A DNA stretch of 64,000 nt, taken from the NCBI RefSeq assembly GCF_016093545.1, contig NZ_JADKYX010000016.1:62001-126000 (forward strand). Reading direction: 5' to 3'. This document shows, in pieces, positions 25,767-34,514 of the stretch. The translations under genes and the position numbers were made by a program. The DNA comes from Massilia rhizosphaerae (lineage in GTDB: Bacteria > Pseudomonadota > Gammaproteobacteria > Burkholderiales > Burkholderiaceae_D). The notes beneath the pieces were generated by a model. The model saw only the letters and a program-made list of their open reading frames with translations. It did no database searches and was not told the DNA's origin. How positions within the stretch are numbered: the first letter of the stretch is position 1; every line of letters begins with the position of its first letter.

Positions 25767-26209
25767 GTCATGCCCTCCCCCATTCCAGTTCTCGGCTGGA
25801 AGTCAATGTGAACGAAGCCGCGATAAGGGTTGGTCGATGAGCAATGTTATTGTTTTTATCCGAATCGCGGGGCGGGCGCCGAATCCGGAGCCCGCAATTT
25901 ATCTTCCTCCTTGGAACGAATCGCACGCAAGACGAAATCGACGCGGCAGCCAATTTTCTGCGCGGATCGCGGGACACCGTTGCCCGATGGCAACGCAAGA
26001 GAAAAGATGGCAGATCGTGCCGGCGCGCCGGCTTGCGGAACACGCTGACGATGATACGTTTGATACATCGCAACCCTACGCAATTTGCACCCTATACCTT
26101 GGGCTCCTGGATCCGCCAACCGCGCCCACTAGCACACGGAAAATTCACCTTGCCCCACCGATATGGTTCGCACATCAGCTAAAGATGTGTCGGCACAAGG
26201 GAGGATGAG
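25767..26209. other. AT-richer intergenic stretch, no confident gene
   Basis: Base composition drops below the flanks here. A 124-codon frame beginning MSNVIVFIRIAGRAP at 25837 reaches 26208, but it has no SD, and its codon use and amino-acid string are unremarkable. Two other frames are equally long. I see no terminator or promoter that decides. It may hold a degraded gene. Confidence 0.4.
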
Positions 26210-27697
26210 ATGGGAGATATTCTGAAGTTCGCACCCAACACTGGAACGAGTCCCCGCTTCAATGGAAAGGGAAGTGTTATTCGAAATCCGGACATATTAC
26301 CGATCTTTCTTGGCAGCGCCTGGCCACTCGGTGCTGCCGTAACGTCGAATGACATCATGAAGGCGTTGTACCGCTTAGCAGGCGGCCCATATCTGCAAGG
26401 GCTCCAACAATATGGGTATTCGGGTACTGCAACCGTGCGCAACGAAATGATCGACAAGCAGCCGTACACGGTTACCGCTGGAACGCCGGAAAACCAGATC
26501 AACGTGATCACCAGTGCGTTGAGATCCTATCTGGAATCGCTGGTCAATGACGACAAGATCGACAACGTCGACGACAACCACGAGCTGATCGTGCTGATCT
26601 TTCTCGATCCGAGCACTCAGCAAACCGGCAGGTTCTCGGGGGCCAACACCAAGGAGGAGATATTCGAGTTCTTGGACGACAATATTCGGTTCCAATGGGC
26701 GTGGGTGCTGACCGATTCGAACAACCTGGACAGCATCACGCGCACGATGAGCCACGAGCTGGTAGAGTCCATTTCCGATCCGTTCCATAACGGCTGGGAG
26801 CAGACGTCGCCCGCGCCAGGGGCAAACGCGGGGCAGATCGGTGACGTGTGCGACGCGTCCGGGGTCGTCAATGGCGTCGCAGTCTCATCCTATTGGTCGG
26901 TCGTCGACGACGCGTGTATCGTGCCCACCTCCGGCACGCGGCGGTTCTCCGCAAACTACACTCTGGATAATCCCGAGCCGCACGATGGCCCGAGCCAGCG
27001 CGTTTATGTGGATTTCCCCCCGCTATGCGGTGGTGGCCGTTATTACAGTTATGTTGAACGGACATTCCTCAATCGGGTCACGGTCAATTCGATATTCGAG
27101 GGCTACGAGCAGCCATCTGTGGAATACAAGATCAACGGGCAGCCGGTATCGTTTTTGGGAGGCACGATAGATGTTGCCGCGACTCGCGACGTACCACAGT
27201 TAAAACCGCTGTCCCCGACCACTCCACCCACGACCGAGACTGCCCGCCTGATTACCTCGAAGCTCAGCCCATGGGGTCCCGTCCAGATCGAGGTCGGGCC
27301 GGACGAAGGCAACACTTACCTCCACCTCGACCTCACCATCCGCGAGAAATTCGACGACCTCGACAAAGGCGGTGGCTCCACGAAGAAAAGCGCAATCCTG
27401 TATATCGACCTGGTGAACCAGAAAATCGTCTGGGAGCCGACGTATTACCTCGCGCTAAAGAACTGCGACATCAATGCCCATCGGACCGACGGCCCGAGCA
27501 TCGTGTTAGGGCCGCCTCGCCCGGGCGATCCTCCGGGATTACCCGACATCGTTCGAAGGGCCATGGAAGACAACAGCGCCGACCGAGCACATAACCTGAT
27601 GCATGCCGCGGAGTTGCTCAAAGCTTCCCGGCCGGAAGTCGCGCAAGCGCTGATCGTGCTGGCGCAGGGCGTCAATCAGAACACCATTATTGGCTGA
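26210..27697 (+). CDS. unrecognised 495-aa protein with SHELVE gluzincin-like motif
   Basis: Start ATG 26210 is preceded by GGGAGGATG. No signal peptide. Residues about 120-250 carry FLDPSTQQTGRFSG, then SHELVESISDP, a GQIGDVCD block and SYWSVVDDACIVP. This set (SHEL-E with downstream D, then G-D-C and a W-S/C-V turn) resembles the peptidase-like domain of phosphate-induced/EXORDIUM-type and related bacterial proteins; the motif here lacks the second His of HExxH. The second half is a beta-rich domain (DFPPLCGGGRYYSYVER; PVQIEVGPDEGNTYLHLDL) and the C-terminus is helical. G+C and codon use are lower than its neighbours, suggesting horizontal acquisition. Confidence 0.6.
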   Translation: MGDILKFAPNTGTSPRFNGKGSVIRNPDILPIFLGSAWPLGAAVTSNDIMKALYRLAGGPYLQGLQQYGYSGTATVRNEMIDKQPYTVTAGTPENQINVITSALRSYLESLVNDDKIDNVDDNHELIVLIFLDPSTQQTGRFSGANTKEEIFEFLDDNIRFQWAWVLTDSNNLDSITRTMSHELVESISDPFHNGWEQTSPAPGANAGQIGDVCDASGVVNGVAVSSYWSVVDDACIVPTSGTRRFSANYTLDNPEPHDGPSQRVYVDFPPLCGGGRYYSYVERTFLNRVTVNSIFEGYEQPSVEYKINGQPVSFLGGTIDVAATRDVPQLKPLSPTTPPTTETARLITSKLSPWGPVQIEVGPDEGNTYLHLDLTIREKFDDLDKGGGSTKKSAILYIDLVNQKIVWEPTYYLALKNCDINAHRTDGPSIVLGPPRPGDPPGLPDIVRRAMEDNSADRAHNLMHAAELLKASRPEVAQALIVLAQGVNQNTIIG

Positions 27698-27730
27698 GAC
27701 GAACTGAAGAAAAGTCTCTGGACTGCCTGG

Positions 27731-28282
27731 CTAGGCGGCCGGCGCCGCGCCGCGCAGGCGGCGGATCAGCGCGTCCGGATCGGCGTCGCGCATCATCAGT
27801 TCGGCGTGCGCGGGACGCACGAAGCCCGCCGCGACGAGGTGGTCGATGAAGGCCGCCAGGCCGTCGTAGAAACCGTTCACGTTGAACAGGCCGATCGGCT
27901 TGGCGTGGATGCCCAGCTGGGCCCACGTGACCATCTCGAACAGCTCTTCCAGCGTGCCCATCCCGCCCGGCATGGCGATGAAACCGTCGGCCAGGTCGGA
28001 CATCATCGCCTTCCGTTCGTGCATGTCCTTCACGACGAACAGCCGCGTGAGGCCGGCGTGGCCGACTTCGCGCTCGACGAGGTGCTTGGGGATCACGCCC
28101 GTCGCGTCGCCGCCGAGGCGCAGCACTTCGTCGGCGATCACGCCCATCAGGCCCACCTTGCCGCCGCCGTAGACGAGGCCGATGTTGTGTTCGACGAGGG
28201 CGCGCGCCAGGTCGCGCGCGGCGTCGGCATACGCGGGATCGGCGCCCAGCGAGGCACCGCAGTAGACGGCGATGGATTTCAT
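27731..28282 (-). CDS. LOG-family nucleotide phosphoribohydrolase (TIGR00730)
   Basis: 183 aa. Start at 28282 (MKSIAVYCGAS). The family signature is complete: GGGKVGLMGVIADEV and the catalytic PGGMGTLEELFE. LOG proteins hydrolyse cytokinin-riboside 5'-monophosphate-like nucleotides or AMP to base and ribose-5-phosphate. It lies 7 bp downstream of the TetR gene on the same strand, likely its last operon member. Confidence 0.92.
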   Translation of the reverse strand: MKSIAVYCGASLGADPAYADAARDLARALVEHNIGLVYGGGKVGLMGVIADEVLRLGGDATGVIPKHLVEREVGHAGLTRLFVVKDMHERKAMMSDLADGFIAMPGGMGTLEELFEMVTWAQLGIHAKPIGLFNVNGFYDGLAAFIDHLVAAGFVRPAHAELMMRDADPDALIRRLRGAAPAA

Positions 28283-28289
28283 GGGGTCC

Positions 28290-28979
28290 TTACGGTTGAT
28301 CCTGGCGCGTTTCCGGCGGCAGCTTGGCGAGGGCGTCGTCGGACAGGCGCTGGAACAGCGCGAGCGTCTCGCCGCGCAGATAGGGGCCGAGCATCGACAG
28401 CACCTGGTAGCAGCCGCGCGCCAGCGCGTCGGCGATGGCCTGCTGCTCGCTGTACTTGCGCGGATTGCGCACGTATTCGTACGACAGCCAGTACGTGGCG
28501 ACGACCACCATGTTCGTGGCCATGCCGCCGATCTGGGCATCGCTCGCCTCGAGCGAGCCTTCGCTGCGCAGCCCGTCGCACAACTGGCGCGCGACCTTGA
28601 TCTTGTGGGCGAGGATCGCCTTGAAATGCAGTTCCAGCTTGCGGTTGCGCGACAGGAGGTCGTTCAGGTCACGATAGAAGAACCGGTACTTCCAGATCAA
28701 CTCGAACATGAGGTGCAGGTACAGCCACACGTCTTCCATGTTCGAGCGGCGGCCGGCCGGCACGGTCAGCATGCGCTCGATCTCCGCCTCGAACTGGACG
28801 AAGATCGAATTCACGATGTCGTCCTTGTTGCGGAAGTGGTAATACAGGTTCCCCGGCGAGATGTTCATCTCGTCGGCGATCACGGTCGTGGTGATGTTCG
28901 GCTCGCCGAATTCGTTGAACAGCCGCAGCGACAGCTCGAGGATGCGTTCGCGGGTTCGGCGCGGGGCTTTCTGTTGCAT
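28290..28979 (-). CDS. TetR-family transcriptional regulator
   Basis: 229 aa from ATG 28979 (MQQKAPRRTRERILELSL); an upstream ATG would add 13 residues. The helix-turn-helix is ITTTVIADEMNISPGNLYYHF, followed by a ligand-binding helical domain. Adjacent to a lipase, GMC oxidoreductase and LOG gene on the same strand, so it may control this operon; the effector is unknown. Confidence 0.9.
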   Translation of the reverse strand: MQQKAPRRTRERILELSLRLFNEFGEPNITTTVIADEMNISPGNLYYHFRNKDDIVNSIFVQFEAEIERMLTVPAGRRSNMEDVWLYLHLMFELIWKYRFFYRDLNDLLSRNRKLELHFKAILAHKIKVARQLCDGLRSEGSLEASDAQIGGMATNMVVVATYWLSYEYVRNPRKYSEQQAIADALARGCYQVLSMLGPYLRGETLALFQRLSDDALAKLPPETRQDQP

Positions 28980-29051
28980 GGAAACAAATATGGGTGGACT
29001 CACCTGCAAGGATATCATCGACCGGACGCCGCGGCCACCGCGGCCGCTCCG

Positions 29052-29969
29052 TCAGGCCTGCAGTTCGCGCAAGACGCGCAACACCTCGGCCAGCACGCGC
29101 GGGTTGCTGCCCAGCGCCACGTGGCCCACGCCGCCGAACGCGACGTTGCGCACGCCCGGCAGTTCGCTCGAATCCTGGGGCGCGACGATATTGTCGTGGT
29201 GCGTGTACAGGGAGACGATCCGCACGCGCACGTCCGGCGTTTCACTGGCGGCCAGCGCGCGCAGCCAGGGGCTGTCGCGGCGCATCTGGGCGGCGTTGGC
29301 GCCCGGGCCGAAACGCGCCAGGGCCGTGCCGTGGTGCGGCGTGCCGAGCGTGATCAGGCGCGCCACGCGTGCGTGCCCGTAGGCGCGCATCCACGCGCGC
29401 GCGGCCAGTCCGCCCATGCTGTGCGCGACGATGGCGATGCGCGCGGCGCCCGTCGCCGCGCATAGCTCGCGCGCGCGCGCCTCGATCAGCGGCGCGTAAT
29501 CGTCGATGCCGGCGGCGACCGGTTCCAGGTCGATGCTGGCATGGCTGATGCGCGCGCGGTCCAGCAGCGGCTCCAGGTGCGCCCAGTAGCCGCTGTTACA
29601 ACCGTAGCCGTGCACGAGCAGCACGGGCACGCGCGCGCCGTCCGCATGCACCGTCATGCGCGCGCGGCTGCGCGGCACGTGCCACGACGTCACCAGCATG
29701 CTGGCGCAGAACTCCTCGGCCAGCATGCGCAGGCGCGCGGCCGCGCCGATCCGGTACGCGGGCGGCGTCGCGCTGGCGGCCCGCGCCGCCATCACGAAAT
29801 TGTTCATGTTGATGACGAGGCGGACCAGCGCCACGGCACCGGCGCCGGCCAGAACCGCCGCCCACGCCGGCACGCCGCGGCGCAGCAGCGCCCACGCGAC
29901 CAGCAGCGCGGCGGCCAGTTGCACGACCAGCACGAGGCGCAGCAGCGTGCGGGCGCTGGCCGGCTTCAT
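29052..29969 (-). CDS. alpha/beta-hydrolase, triacylglycerol-lipase-like, membrane-anchored
   Basis: 305 aa. Two N-terminal hydrophobic helices (about 9-30 and 34-52) may anchor it in the membrane. Oxyanion-hole segment LLVHGYGCNSG (about 117-127), nucleophile elbow AHSMGG, and a late Asp and His (LYTHHDNIV; GVGHVAL). Lipid or ester hydrolase; substrate not readable. It is 3 bp downstream of the GMC oxidoreductase gene. Confidence 0.88.
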   Translation of the reverse strand: MKPASARTLLRLVLVVQLAAALLVAWALLRRGVPAWAAVLAGAGAVALVRLVINMNNFVMAARAASATPPAYRIGAAARLRMLAEEFCASMLVTSWHVPRSRARMTVHADGARVPVLLVHGYGCNSGYWAHLEPLLDRARISHASIDLEPVAAGIDDYAPLIEARARELCAATGAARIAIVAHSMGGLAARAWMRAYGHARVARLITLGTPHHGTALARFGPGANAAQMRRDSPWLRALAASETPDVRVRIVSLYTHHDNIVAPQDSSELPGVRNVAFGGVGHVALGSNPRVLAEVLRVLRELQA

Positions 29970-29972
29970 GGT

Positions 29973-31601
29973 TTACGCCTGCGGCCGCGCGGCCGGCCGT
30001 CCCGTGAGCGCCTGCGCGAGGTCGCTGGCCAGGCGCGCCGTGATGCCGTAGATCGACAGCTGGGGATTGGCGCCGATCGACGTCGGGAACAGCGAGCCGT
30101 CGTGCACGGAGACGTTTACGAGACCCCGGTAGCGGCCGTCCGGCCCCGTCACGCCGGGGTGGTCCGCGCCCGCCATCGCGCAGCCGCCCATCACGTGGGC
30201 CGACACGACGCGCGTCAGCTGCGGCGCGAACGGCAGCGCGGCGATGCCCGCCTGCGCGTCACGCCAGCTGGCGTAGCGCGGCGCCCGTTCGTGCGCCACC
30301 TGCACGCCGTCGGCGCCGGCCGCGAACTGGATCTCCGCCATCGTCAGCAGCGCGCGGCGGGCGCCGTCCCAGACCGGATCGTTGATCGGGTAATCGAGCA
30401 CGGGTGCGCCCTCGCCGTTCAAGCCCACCGTGCCGCCCTGCGATTCGGGATGAAAGCCGTCGCGCAGCAGCGCCAGCATGCCCTGCAGATGCGGGAAGCG
30501 GCGCATCATCTCCGCGTGCTCGCGGCCGAAGCCCTGCATGGTCGTGGCCAGCAGCACCGGGTGCAGCGGCGGCGCTTCCAGCTTGAAGCCGAGCGGGCCG
30601 TCGATGGGCTGCGTGTGCATGAAGTGGTCCGAATAGACGGTCTGCGGCGCGCCCGCGTAACCGTCCACGCGCTGCGGGAACAGCGCGGCCGACACGAGCG
30701 TCGGATGCAGGAACGTGCGCTTGCCCAGCTGCCCGCTCGGGTCGGGCGTGTTCGAGCGCAGCAGCAGCGCCGGCGTGTTGATGGCGCCGCCGGCCAGCAC
30801 GTAGTGGCGGGCGCGCACGCGCAGCACGCGGCCGGTCGCATGCAAGCCGTTGGCGTCGAGCAGCGTGCATTCGAGACCGTCGGCCTTGTCGCCCTTGACC
30901 ACGAGGCGTTCGGCGCGGGCGCGCGTGACGAGCGTGGCGCCGTGGTCCAGCGCGGACGGGATCGTCGTTACGAGCATCGACTGCTTCGCGTTCGTCGGAC
31001 AGCCCATGCCGCAATAGCCCAGGTTCCAGCAGCCGTTGACGTTGCGGCGGATGAGGCCCGTCGGGATGCCGAGTTTGGCCGCGCCGCGCCGCAGCACGTC
31101 GTTGTTCTCGTTCGGTGCGCCGGGCCAGTCGGACACGTGCAGCCGCGCCTCCATCAGCGCGAACCACGGCGCCAACGTGGCTTCGTCGTAGGTCGCGAGG
31201 CCGAAGTGGCGCTGCCAGAACGCGAGCGTCGCGGGCGGCGTGCGGAAGCTCGACGTCCAGTTCACCGTCGTCGAGCCCCCGACCGTGCGGCCTTGCAGGA
31301 TGTTGATGGCCTTGTCGCGCGTCTTGCGCGCGGCCGATTCCTGGTACAGCGCGGGATAGGCGTCAGCTTCGCGCATGCGGAAATCGCGCGACGATTTCAG
31401 GGCGCCCTCTTCGACGACGATGACGGACAGGCCGGACAGCGCGAGGATCTCCGCCGTCACGCCGCCGCCCGCGCCGCTGCCGACGACGACCACGTCGGCG
31501 GACAGGTCGCAGTCGGCGGTCTCGCGCGCGCCGTCGATCACTTTCCAGCCGCGCGCCAGGCCGGCCCGGATCGGGTCGGGAATCACGGATTCGTTGCTCA
31601 C
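29973..31601 (-). CDS. GMC-family FAD oxidoreductase/dehydrogenase
   Basis: 542 aa. N-terminal FAD motif VVVVGSGAGGGVTAEIL, the GMC signature GRTVGGSTTVNW, catalytic His region SAHVMGGCAMAG, and the NPQLSIYGITARL C-terminal block. A Cys cluster (CWNLGYCGMGC, about 190-200) resembles the iron-sulfur site of dehydrogenase-type GMC enzymes. No signal peptide of its own; probably exported with the Tat-signal small subunit encoded upstream (4-nt overlap). Family members oxidise alcohols, sterols or sugars; substrate unknown. Confidence 0.92.
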   Translation of the reverse strand: MSNESVIPDPIRAGLARGWKVIDGARETADCDLSADVVVVGSGAGGGVTAEILALSGLSVIVVEEGALKSSRDFRMREADAYPALYQESAARKTRDKAINILQGRTVGGSTTVNWTSSFRTPPATLAFWQRHFGLATYDEATLAPWFALMEARLHVSDWPGAPNENNDVLRRGAAKLGIPTGLIRRNVNGCWNLGYCGMGCPTNAKQSMLVTTIPSALDHGATLVTRARAERLVVKGDKADGLECTLLDANGLHATGRVLRVRARHYVLAGGAINTPALLLRSNTPDPSGQLGKRTFLHPTLVSAALFPQRVDGYAGAPQTVYSDHFMHTQPIDGPLGFKLEAPPLHPVLLATTMQGFGREHAEMMRRFPHLQGMLALLRDGFHPESQGGTVGLNGEGAPVLDYPINDPVWDGARRALLTMAEIQFAAGADGVQVAHERAPRYASWRDAQAGIAALPFAPQLTRVVSAHVMGGCAMAGADHPGVTGPDGRYRGLVNVSVHDGSLFPTSIGANPQLSIYGITARLASDLAQALTGRPAARPQA

Positions 31602-32119
31602 AGCAGCTCCTTCGGCGGTCCCGGATACCCGATCGCGTCCCAGTGCGCGGGCTCGCTGTACCAGGCGCCCAGCACGAGGTCGTGCAGCGCCGCGTAGGCC
31701 GTGCGCAGCAAGGCGAGGCGGTGCACCCGCCAGTCCTGCAGGAAGGCCGCGACGTCCGCATCCTGCGCGTCGGCCCAGCCGTGCGCGATGCCCGTCAACA
31801 GGCGCCGCGCCGGGGCCAGCGCGAGCAGGCCGAACAGATCCTGCACTTCCTGCTGGGCGGCGAGCGGCAGGCCGAGGATGGTCTGGTCGACGCGCGTGGT
31901 GGTCGCGGCGACGGCACGGGCCTTGTCCGCCGGGGCGTCTGGCAATGCGCCGGAGAGAATCGCGGGGACGATGGCATCGAGCGCGGCGCGCGCCTCGCCG
32001 TCGAGCACGAAACCGCGCGGCGGCGCCGGATGCGTGACGCGATACCAGCCGCCGCCCGCGGCCAGCAATGCGGCCGACAGCAGGCCGGCCTTGAGGAAGG
32101 TTCTGCGGGTTGTCTCCAT
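31598..32119 (-). CDS. Tat-signal small subunit, gluconate 2-dehydrogenase subunit 3-like
   Basis: 173 aa. Twin-arginine signal TRRTFLKAG, then a hydrophobic stretch and cleavage near GGGWYR. The helical body (ARAALDAIVPAILSGALPDA) matches the subunit-3 family that escorts GMC-type dehydrogenases through the Tat pathway. It overlaps the GMC gene by 4 nt. A cytochrome c subunit expected for such dehydrogenases is missing at this locus; the tri-heme cytochrome at 3548-4825 is a conceivable but unproven partner. Confidence 0.85.
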   Translation of the reverse strand: METTRRTFLKAGLLSAALLAAGGGWYRVTHPAPPRGFVLDGEARAALDAIVPAILSGALPDAPADKARAVAATTTRVDQTILGLPLAAQQEVQDLFGLLALAPARRLLTGIAHGWADAQDADVAAFLQDWRVHRLALLRTAYAALHDLVLGAWYSEPAHWDAIGYPGPPKELL

Positions 32120-32205
32120 GCCTACCCTTTTATCAGTATTTCTCAAAGTGTAAGCGAAACACCCCACCCCGCGACCGCCCCAAAATAGAGCACCGCATCT
32201 AGCTT

Positions 32206-32415
32206 AAATTCGGGGTCAGAGCATATTTATTCGACAATTCGGGGTCAGAGCCCTTTTGTGAACAATGTCTCGATGGATAAGCGGCACGTGCCGCTCAGCG
32301 GTGCCGGCATGTGCATTCAGGCCACGCGCATCGAGCGTGGATGTCGAAACATGAGGCAAAGAACTTGATCAAAAAAGTGCTCTGACCCCGAATTTGTGCT
32401 CTGACCCCGAATTTT
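32206..32415 (+). repeat. dispersed compound inverted-repeat element, copy E1
   Basis: Left pair AAATTCGGGGTCAGAGC at 32206-32222 and 32236-32251 (29-bp period); right inverted pair GCTCTGACCCCGAATT at 32379-32395 and 32398-32412 (19-bp period). Eight nt inside the left pair is GAACAATGTC (32260-32269); mirrored eight nt inside the right pair is GAACTTGATC (32361-32370). The centre has short hairpins (CGGCACGTGCCG). The right end meets the stop codon of trmJ directly. No ORF. Family members: 35955-36148 and 61454-61680. Confidence 0.85.
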
Positions 32416-33210
32416 TTAGTCGTGGCCGGCGTCGGCGTCGTTGGCCGGGGCGGCTTTCAGCATCTGGCGGGCGATGCCGCGCAGGATGTTGACTTCTTCC
32501 GTCTCCAGTTGCGTGCGCGCGAACAGGCGTTTCAGGCGCGGCATCAGCTTTTTCGGGTTGTCGGCGTTCAGGAAGCCGATCGCCACCAGCGCTTCTTCCA
32601 GGTGGGCGTACATGCCCTCGATTTGCGCCACGCTCGCGGCCTCGCCGTGGAAGCCGATGCTTTCCTGCGTGCGACTCAGTTGAGGATGATCCCCTTGCGC
32701 CGCGACCCGGCACTCGTACGCGAGCACCTGCGCGGCCTGGGACAGGTTCAGCGACGAATAGTCCGGATTGGCCGGGATGTTGATCAGCACATTGCACTGC
32801 TCGACGATCTGGTTCGGCAGGCCGAAGCGCTCGTTGCCGAGGATGAGCGCGGGACGCAGGTCCTCCTTCTCCGCCGCATGCGCGGAAAATGCGCGCGGGC
32901 TCCACACGGGCGGCGAGAACTCGCGCAGCCGCGCCGACACGGCCGCCGCGAAATTGCAGCCGTCGAGCGCCTCGCCGATCGAGTCGACGACGCGCGCGCC
33001 CTGCAGCACGTCGACGGCGCCGCTGGCGAAGGCGACGGCCTCGGGATCGTACAGCGGATCGTTGCAGCGCGGGGCGACGAGCACGAGGTCGGAAAATCCC
33101 ATCGTCTTCATCGCGCGCGCCACCGAGCCGACGTTGCCGGCGCGGCTCGTTTCCACCAGCACGAAGCGTAGACGTTTGAAAAGAGAAGAGACAGTTTCGG
33201 TCGGGTTCAT
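32416..33210 (-). CDS. trmJ: tRNA (cytidine/uridine-2'-O-)-methyltransferase
   Basis: 264 aa. SPOUT methyltransferase with the LVETSRAGNVGSVARAM N-terminal motif, ALILGNERFGLPN and SSLNLSQAAQVLAYE knot motif. It methylates the 2'-O of position 32 in several tRNAs using SAM. C-terminal extension (LKRLFARTQLETEEVNILRG) is characteristic of TrmJ. Stop codon is contiguous with repeat element E1. Divergent from suhB (158-bp gap). Confidence 0.95.
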   Translation of the reverse strand: MNPTETVSSLFKRLRFVLVETSRAGNVGSVARAMKTMGFSDLVLVAPRCNDPLYDPEAVAFASGAVDVLQGARVVDSIGEALDGCNFAAAVSARLREFSPPVWSPRAFSAHAAEKEDLRPALILGNERFGLPNQIVEQCNVLINIPANPDYSSLNLSQAAQVLAYECRVAAQGDHPQLSRTQESIGFHGEAASVAQIEGMYAHLEEALVAIGFLNADNPKKLMPRLKRLFARTQLETEEVNILRGIARQMLKAAPANDADAGHD

Positions 33211-33368
33211 TTAAAATAACGCCATCGCGCGGTGACGAGCGTTGAAATGCGGACAAGAAGTTCGCGATTTTAACGGCTTCGGCACCGCTTTGCTCTTTAA
33301 TTATTTCTCGCTCAGATCGTTCACGGCGCCCGCGCGCGGTGGGCGTCAGCATTTTTTACGGATAGCTT

Positions 33369-34157
33369 ATGCACCCCATGCTCAACACGGCCATCAAGGC
33401 CGCCCGCCGCGCCGCGACCGTCATCAACCGCGCATCCTTCGACCTCGACCGCATCACCGTCAGCGAAAAGAGCCACAACAACTTCGTCACCGACGTCGAC
33501 CAGGCTTCGGAACAGGCGATCGTCGAAACGCTGCTGAAAGCCTATCCCGACCACGCCATCCTGGGCGAGGAATCCGGCGCCACCGCGAACCTGAACGACG
33601 AGAGCGAATTCGTCTGGATCATCGATCCGATCGACGGCACCACCAACTTCCTGCACGGCTACCCCAACTACTGCATCTCGATCGCGCTGCAACAGCGCGG
33701 CGTGATCACGCAGGCCGTCATCTATGATCCGGTCCGCAACGACCTGTTCACCGCCACCAAGGGCGCCGGCGCCTACCTGAACGACAAGCGCATCCGCGTG
33801 CGCAATCCGGACCGCATCAACAAGGCCCTGATCGGCTCCGGCCACGGCGCGGAACCGCGCGACCTGGCCGAATACCTGCGTATGTACGAAGTTGTCGCCC
33901 CGCGCTGCCACGGCCTGCGCTCGAGCGGCTCGGCCGCGCTGGAACTGGCGAATGTGGCGGCCGGCCGCGTCGACGGTTACTTCGAAAAGAACCTCAAGAT
34001 CTGGGACATCGCCGCCGGTTCGCTGCTCGTGACGGAAGCGGGCGGCATCGTCGGCGAGTTCAGCGGCGAGTCCGAATACCTGAACAAGGGCGACATCATC
34101 GCCGCCGGCCCCAAGGTCTTCGCCGGCATGGTCGCCTTGCTGAAACCGTTCGCCTGA
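33369..34157 (+). CDS. suhB: inositol-1-monophosphatase
   Basis: 262 aa. Metal-binding motifs: GEESG, then DPIDGTTNFLHG, and the C-terminal WDIAAGSLLVTEAGG. The Li-sensitive phosphatase fold hydrolyses myo-inositol phosphates; in many proteobacteria SuhB also joins the ribosomal RNA antitermination complex. The divergent pairing with trmJ is common in betaproteobacteria. Clear promoter not resolved. Confidence 0.95.
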   Translation: MHPMLNTAIKAARRAATVINRASFDLDRITVSEKSHNNFVTDVDQASEQAIVETLLKAYPDHAILGEESGATANLNDESEFVWIIDPIDGTTNFLHGYPNYCISIALQQRGVITQAVIYDPVRNDLFTATKGAGAYLNDKRIRVRNPDRINKALIGSGHGAEPRDLAEYLRMYEVVAPRCHGLRSSGSAALELANVAAGRVDGYFEKNLKIWDIAAGSLLVTEAGGIVGEFSGESEYLNKGDIIAAGPKVFAGMVALLKPFA

Positions 34158-34514
34158 GCGGCCACCCGCCGTTTCGCGTAGAATACGCCCCGTGTAAGTC
34201 CGGGGAACGCCGCGGGCCTTGCTGGCCGCGCGGCTTTCCCGCCGCAGGCCGCGTTGTCGGCCTGCCAAGATTGCCCCCGGCACCCACGAGGTGCCGCGTC
34301 CCCGCTTCCACCGGTCCTGTCAAAAACGACACGGCCGCGCTAAAATTTCCATAGCGAAACATTTTTAATTATAATGTCGCGTGATCGTTGACGTTTCCTG
34401 TTCGCGTCTCGGCGGCCCGGCTCCAGTACCGGCCGCCCTGTTGTGTAATCCGATCGGCTGGACTGGCGTTCCACGGCAACACAGGAACGGCGGCCCGATC
34501 CCTACCAGATAACT
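34158..34514. other. GC-rich leader region upstream of rhlE
   Basis: 357 bp without a gene. It contains several hairpins (GGCACC-cacga-GGTGCC near 34277; GGCGGCC...GGCCGCC near 34412), then the promoter candidate described separately, and a 5' UTR of about 130 nt before rhlE. No coding frame is supported. Confidence 0.4.
34347..34375 (+). promoter_or_regulatory. candidate promoter for rhlE
   Basis: A perfect -10 hexamer TATAAT (34370-34375) stands in an AT-rich island within very GC-rich DNA. A weak -35 (TTCCAT) lies 17 bp upstream. It would give a leader of about 130 nt before rhlE. Confidence 0.45.

Noticed and set aside
25837..26208. 124-codon plus-strand frame beginning MSNVIVFIRIAGRAP
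   Set aside because: No RBS, no motif, competing frames of equal length; kept as an unresolved AT-rich gap.
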